Part shown: positions 62,281 to 64,000 of the stretch, one piece after another
How the letters are laid out: each line of letters begins with the position of its first letter
How positions within the stretch are numbered: position 1 is the first letter of the stretch
Assembly: GCF_000278215.1 (NCBI RefSeq)
Contig: NZ_JH725064.1
Span: 305,587 to 369,586 of the forward strand
Direction of reading: 5' to 3'
From: Bartonella rattimassiliensis 15908
Lineage (GTDB): Bacteria > Pseudomonadota > Alphaproteobacteria > Rhizobiales > Rhizobiaceae
DNA: 64,000 nt
Position numbers and translations under genes: made by a program
Notes under the pieces: model-generated
Seen by the model: the letters and a program-made list of their open reading frames with translations, nothing else
Databases searched by the model: none
What the model was told of the DNA's origin: nothing

Positions 62281-62874
62281 ATGAATGATGCACATCTGTT
62301 AAGTGATACTTTTCGGCAAATCATGAAGCGTCTTGATGCGCTTGAACGCTGTCTTGCCAACCAGCACATGATCGGGCGGGTTGTGCAAGTTGATGGCCAT
62401 AGGGTGCGGGTGAAACTTTTTTCTGAGAGTGCCAATGGGCAGGCGGTTTTATCGCCTTGGCTGCAAGCGCAAGAAGCGGCGGGGGCTGTTTCCAGCAATA
62501 TGCCTTTCAATGTTGGTGATCCGGTGCGGTTGTTAAACCCCCATGGTGAAATTGGCTCTGCCTCTCTGGTTGTGCGCGATAGCTATAGTGAGGATATGCC
62601 TAACCCCGCACGCTCTTTCCAAGAGTTGGCGCTATGTTATGCTGGGGGCGCTTTGCGGATGACAAAAGATGAACTTATTCTCTCCCATGGAGAAAACCAA
62701 ATTCGTTTGAGTGCACAAGGTCTTGTGCTTTCTCATCAATCAACCCGTGTTGAATTAACGGGCAGTGTGCAGATTCAAGCAGAAGATTTACAGCACAATC
62801 AAAAATCTGTTGGCGCAAGCCATAAACACGGTGGGGTCAAAATCGGTCCTTCCACAACCTCTTCCCCCCTTTAA
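62281..62874 (+). CDS. Baseplate spike/assembly protein V (P2 type)
   Basis: 197 residues. FRQIMKRLDALERCLANQHMI, VVQVDGHRVRVKLFSESANG, LSPWLQAQEAAGAVSSNMPF, NVGDPVRLLNPHGEIG and a beta-helical C-terminus (LSHGENQIRLSAQGLVLSHQ) ending in ASHKHGGVKIGPSTTS. This is gpV, the spike; the HxH near the end (SHKHGG) may bind the tip metal. The tail sheath and tube genes of Mu are absent at this point, so V follows directly on the tail terminator. Confidence 0.82.
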   Translation: MNDAHLLSDTFRQIMKRLDALERCLANQHMIGRVVQVDGHRVRVKLFSESANGQAVLSPWLQAQEAAGAVSSNMPFNVGDPVRLLNPHGEIGSASLVVRDSYSEDMPNPARSFQELALCYAGGALRMTKDELILSHGENQIRLSAQGLVLSHQSTRVELTGSVQIQAEDLQHNQKSVGASHKHGGVKIGPSTTSSPL

Positions 62875-62886
62875 AGGAGTTTTATC

Positions 62887-63087
62887 ATGCGTGAGAACAC
62901 TTATGTTATTTTAACCAATGCCGATTTTGTTGCAGGCAAGCGTTCACCGGGGAAGGGTGAGGAAATTTGTTTAAGTGCAGAGGCAGCAAAATACCCTTTG
63001 CTGCTTGGTCAGATTGCTGAAAAAACAGCCCCTGTTGTTTCTGCGGCCCCAACCGTTTCTTCAGGAAAAGCAACCAAAGGTTCTTAA
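62887..63087 (+). CDS. Small phage protein between V and W
   Basis: 66 residues: TYVILTNADFVAGKRSPGKG, EEICLSAEAAKYPLLLGQIA, then a Ser/Ala/Pro tail. The pattern VAGkRSPGKGe.i.Ls..EA.Y.l..G.I resembles small head-tail region proteins of many phages. AAAGGAG lies before the start. Confidence 0.65.
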   Translation: MRENTYVILTNADFVAGKRSPGKGEEICLSAEAAKYPLLLGQIAEKTAPVVSAAPTVSSGKATKGS

Positions 63088-63090
63088 ATC

Positions 63091-63477
63091 ATGCGTTGCG
63101 GGATCAGCGAAAAGGATGGCTCTCTCTTATATGATTGGGACCATTGCCAACAATCACTCCATAAATGCTTAATGACAAGGATAGGAACACGGGTTTTGCG
63201 TCGCCATTATGGGTGTGATGTCAGAGAATTCCAAGACGCTAATGCTGATCCTGCAACAATCTTACGTCTTTATCAAGCCATTGCTTGCGCGCTCGATGAT
63301 CCAGAATGCGGAGAGCCTGGATTCTCATTGCAAAGGATTGATCTGACCAAAGCAACGCGTGAGGGGACATTCCACTTTGTTTTAAGGGGTGTTTTTTATC
63401 CCGATGGGCATTTGGGGGATTGGTCTCATGGGCAAGAGAGGCAATTTCCTTTAGAGGTTTTTTATGGCAGAGCTTGA
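63091..63477 (+). CDS. Baseplate protein W (GPW/gp25 family)
   Basis: 128 residues. LHKCLMTRIGTRVLRRHYGCDVREF is the gp25/GPW signature (T-R-G-R and YG in the wedge protein), followed by DPATILRLYQAIACALDDPE and the beta strand of FHFVLRGVFYPDG. P2-type wedge protein. Its 3' end overlaps gene J by 14 bases. Confidence 0.85.
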   Translation: MRCGISEKDGSLLYDWDHCQQSLHKCLMTRIGTRVLRRHYGCDVREFQDANADPATILRLYQAIACALDDPECGEPGFSLQRIDLTKATREGTFHFVLRGVFYPDGHLGDWSHGQERQFPLEVFYGRA

Positions 63478-64000
63478 ACATTTACCACTTCCACAACTCC
63501 CTTTGCCACAAATTATTGAAGAGCTTTCTGTTGAAGCAATTTTAGAGCAAAAGATTGCGCGTTTGGTGGATGTTTTTGCAGCCCATCATATTCCTTATAA
63601 TGTGGAAAACACCGCCTATGACCCCGTGGTCATACAATTACAAGCGGCTGCTTATGAAGAGTTGCTGTTGCGCCAACGGATCAATGAAGTGGCACGGGAT
63701 AATTTGCTTGAATTTGCGCGTGGGACAAGTTTAGACCATTTGGGGGATTTTCATGGGGTCACGCGCCTTTTGGATGAAGATGATGAGCGTTTGCGCCGCC
63801 GCATTCGCTTGAATAGACAAGGACATTCCACAGGTGGCACAGCGCCACGTTACCAATATTTTGCTCTCTCAAGCGATATCCATGTCAAAGATGCTTTTGT
63901 TTATCGTGTGGGGAAAAGCCCGCTTATCCATGTTGCGCTTTTTAGCGACGCTCCTTCAGGGGTGGCTGATGAGGCTTTAATTGCCAAGGTGCAAGCAGCT
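63464..64000 (+). CDS. Baseplate protein J (3' end outside window)
   Basis: At least 179 residues, cut off by the window. LPQIIEELSVEAILEQKIAR, AYDPVVIQLQAAAYEELLLR, RINEVARDNLLEFARGTSLD, HLGDFHGVTRLLDEDDERLRRRI and TGGTAPRYQYFALSSD are typical of P2 gpJ. ATG 63464 overlaps W. Confidence 0.88.
   Translation, partial: MAELEHLPLPQLPLPQIIEELSVEAILEQKIARLVDVFAAHHIPYNVENTAYDPVVIQLQAAAYEELLLRQRINEVARDNLLEFARGTSLDHLGDFHGVTRLLDEDDERLRRRIRLNRQGHSTGGTAPRYQYFALSSDIHVKDAFVYRVGKSPLIHVALFSDAPSGVADEALIAKVQAA

Larger units (their letters stand above)
41807..64000 (+). mobile_element. Mu-like transposable prophage with P2-like baseplate genes (right end outside window)
   Basis: Evidence: MuA/MuB pair, Ner, c-type repressor, GemA, Mor/C activator, Mu-like heads (DUF3486, gp28, gp29, F, I, T, gp36) in Mu order, followed by P2-type V, W and J. 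The left terminus begins TGTAGTTTGACAG at 41807. Base composition and codon use are clearly more GC-rich than the host around it. All genes from the repressor to the window end look intact, so the element may be active. The right end, tail fibres and any modification gene lie past 64000. Confidence 0.9.

Noticed and set aside
1-64000. CRISPR array
   Set aside because: No series of identical repeats with unique spacers of even length was seen; the 10- and 11-bp arrays have no spacers.

Overview
The window looks like a Bartonella chromosome segment, probably from a rodent-associated lineage. The reasons are AT-rich host DNA with long decayed intergenic stretches, alphaproteobacterial housekeeping genes (cenR, holA, aroB-aroK, xerD, accA, a fused mrpAB-type antiporter operon), a BA14K protein, a large BadA/Vomp-like trimeric autotransporter, and a tRNA-Arg(CCU) gene split by a group I intron. 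The genus is an inference from gene content; no database search was run.

Region 1 (1-9.6 kb): the 3' part of a DUF4175/TIGR02302 membrane protein, a methyltransferase, the response regulator cenR, two decayed small genes, holA, and a three-gene ABC importer (ATPase, permease, binding protein) in which every gene is a pseudogene. Region 2 (9.8-12.3 kb): tRNA-Gly(GCC), then a prophage remnant on the minus strand (Dam-type methylase, the C-terminal part of tail protein gpD, and MuB without its P-loop). The remnant has a phage-like terminus 36 bp past the tRNA and ends in a dispersed repeat at the other side. Region 3 (12.7-31.8 kb): carboxynorspermidine synthesis genes, BA14K, mrpA/B-C-D-E-F-G, two tandem MliC-like genes, the intron-bearing tRNA-Arg, aroB-aroK, a small membrane protein overlapping xerD, accA, an L,D-transpeptidase, a frameshifted CobW GTPase and a D,D-carboxypeptidase. 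Region 4 (31.8-41.8 kb): plsC, thiD, remnants of a flavodoxin-fold oxidoreductase and of gpD, the 1346-aa autotransporter, and a second, broken autotransporter copy.

Region 5 (41.8 kb to the window end): a Mu-like transposable prophage, entering the window at its left end and running past the right edge. Its order follows Mu: repressor (minus) and Ner; an early block with a DnaA-C-like protein, a ParB-like protein, MuA and MuB; DUF3164, GemA and a Mor/C activator; then endolysin, a holin candidate and overlapping spanins; then DNA packaging, portal, F-like head protein, protease/scaffold and capsid. From the tail onward the genes become P2-like (V, W, J). The left terminus appears to sit inside the broken autotransporter gene.

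The most interesting signals are regulatory or structural. A shared 22-bp element with a CTGACA-N-TGTCAG palindrome occurs in front of the lysis operon and the protease operon, the positions of Mu's Plys and PI promoters. Three variant 27-bp palindromes lie inside the parB-like gene. An 11-bp phased CTTTGAA array occurs at the left end of the prophage, at the end of the remnant near tRNA-Gly, and in short form in the gap between the F-like and I-like genes, where Mu carries its central gyrase site. At least six copies, plus a shorter fragment, of a dispersed intergenic repeat occur through the host part of the window.
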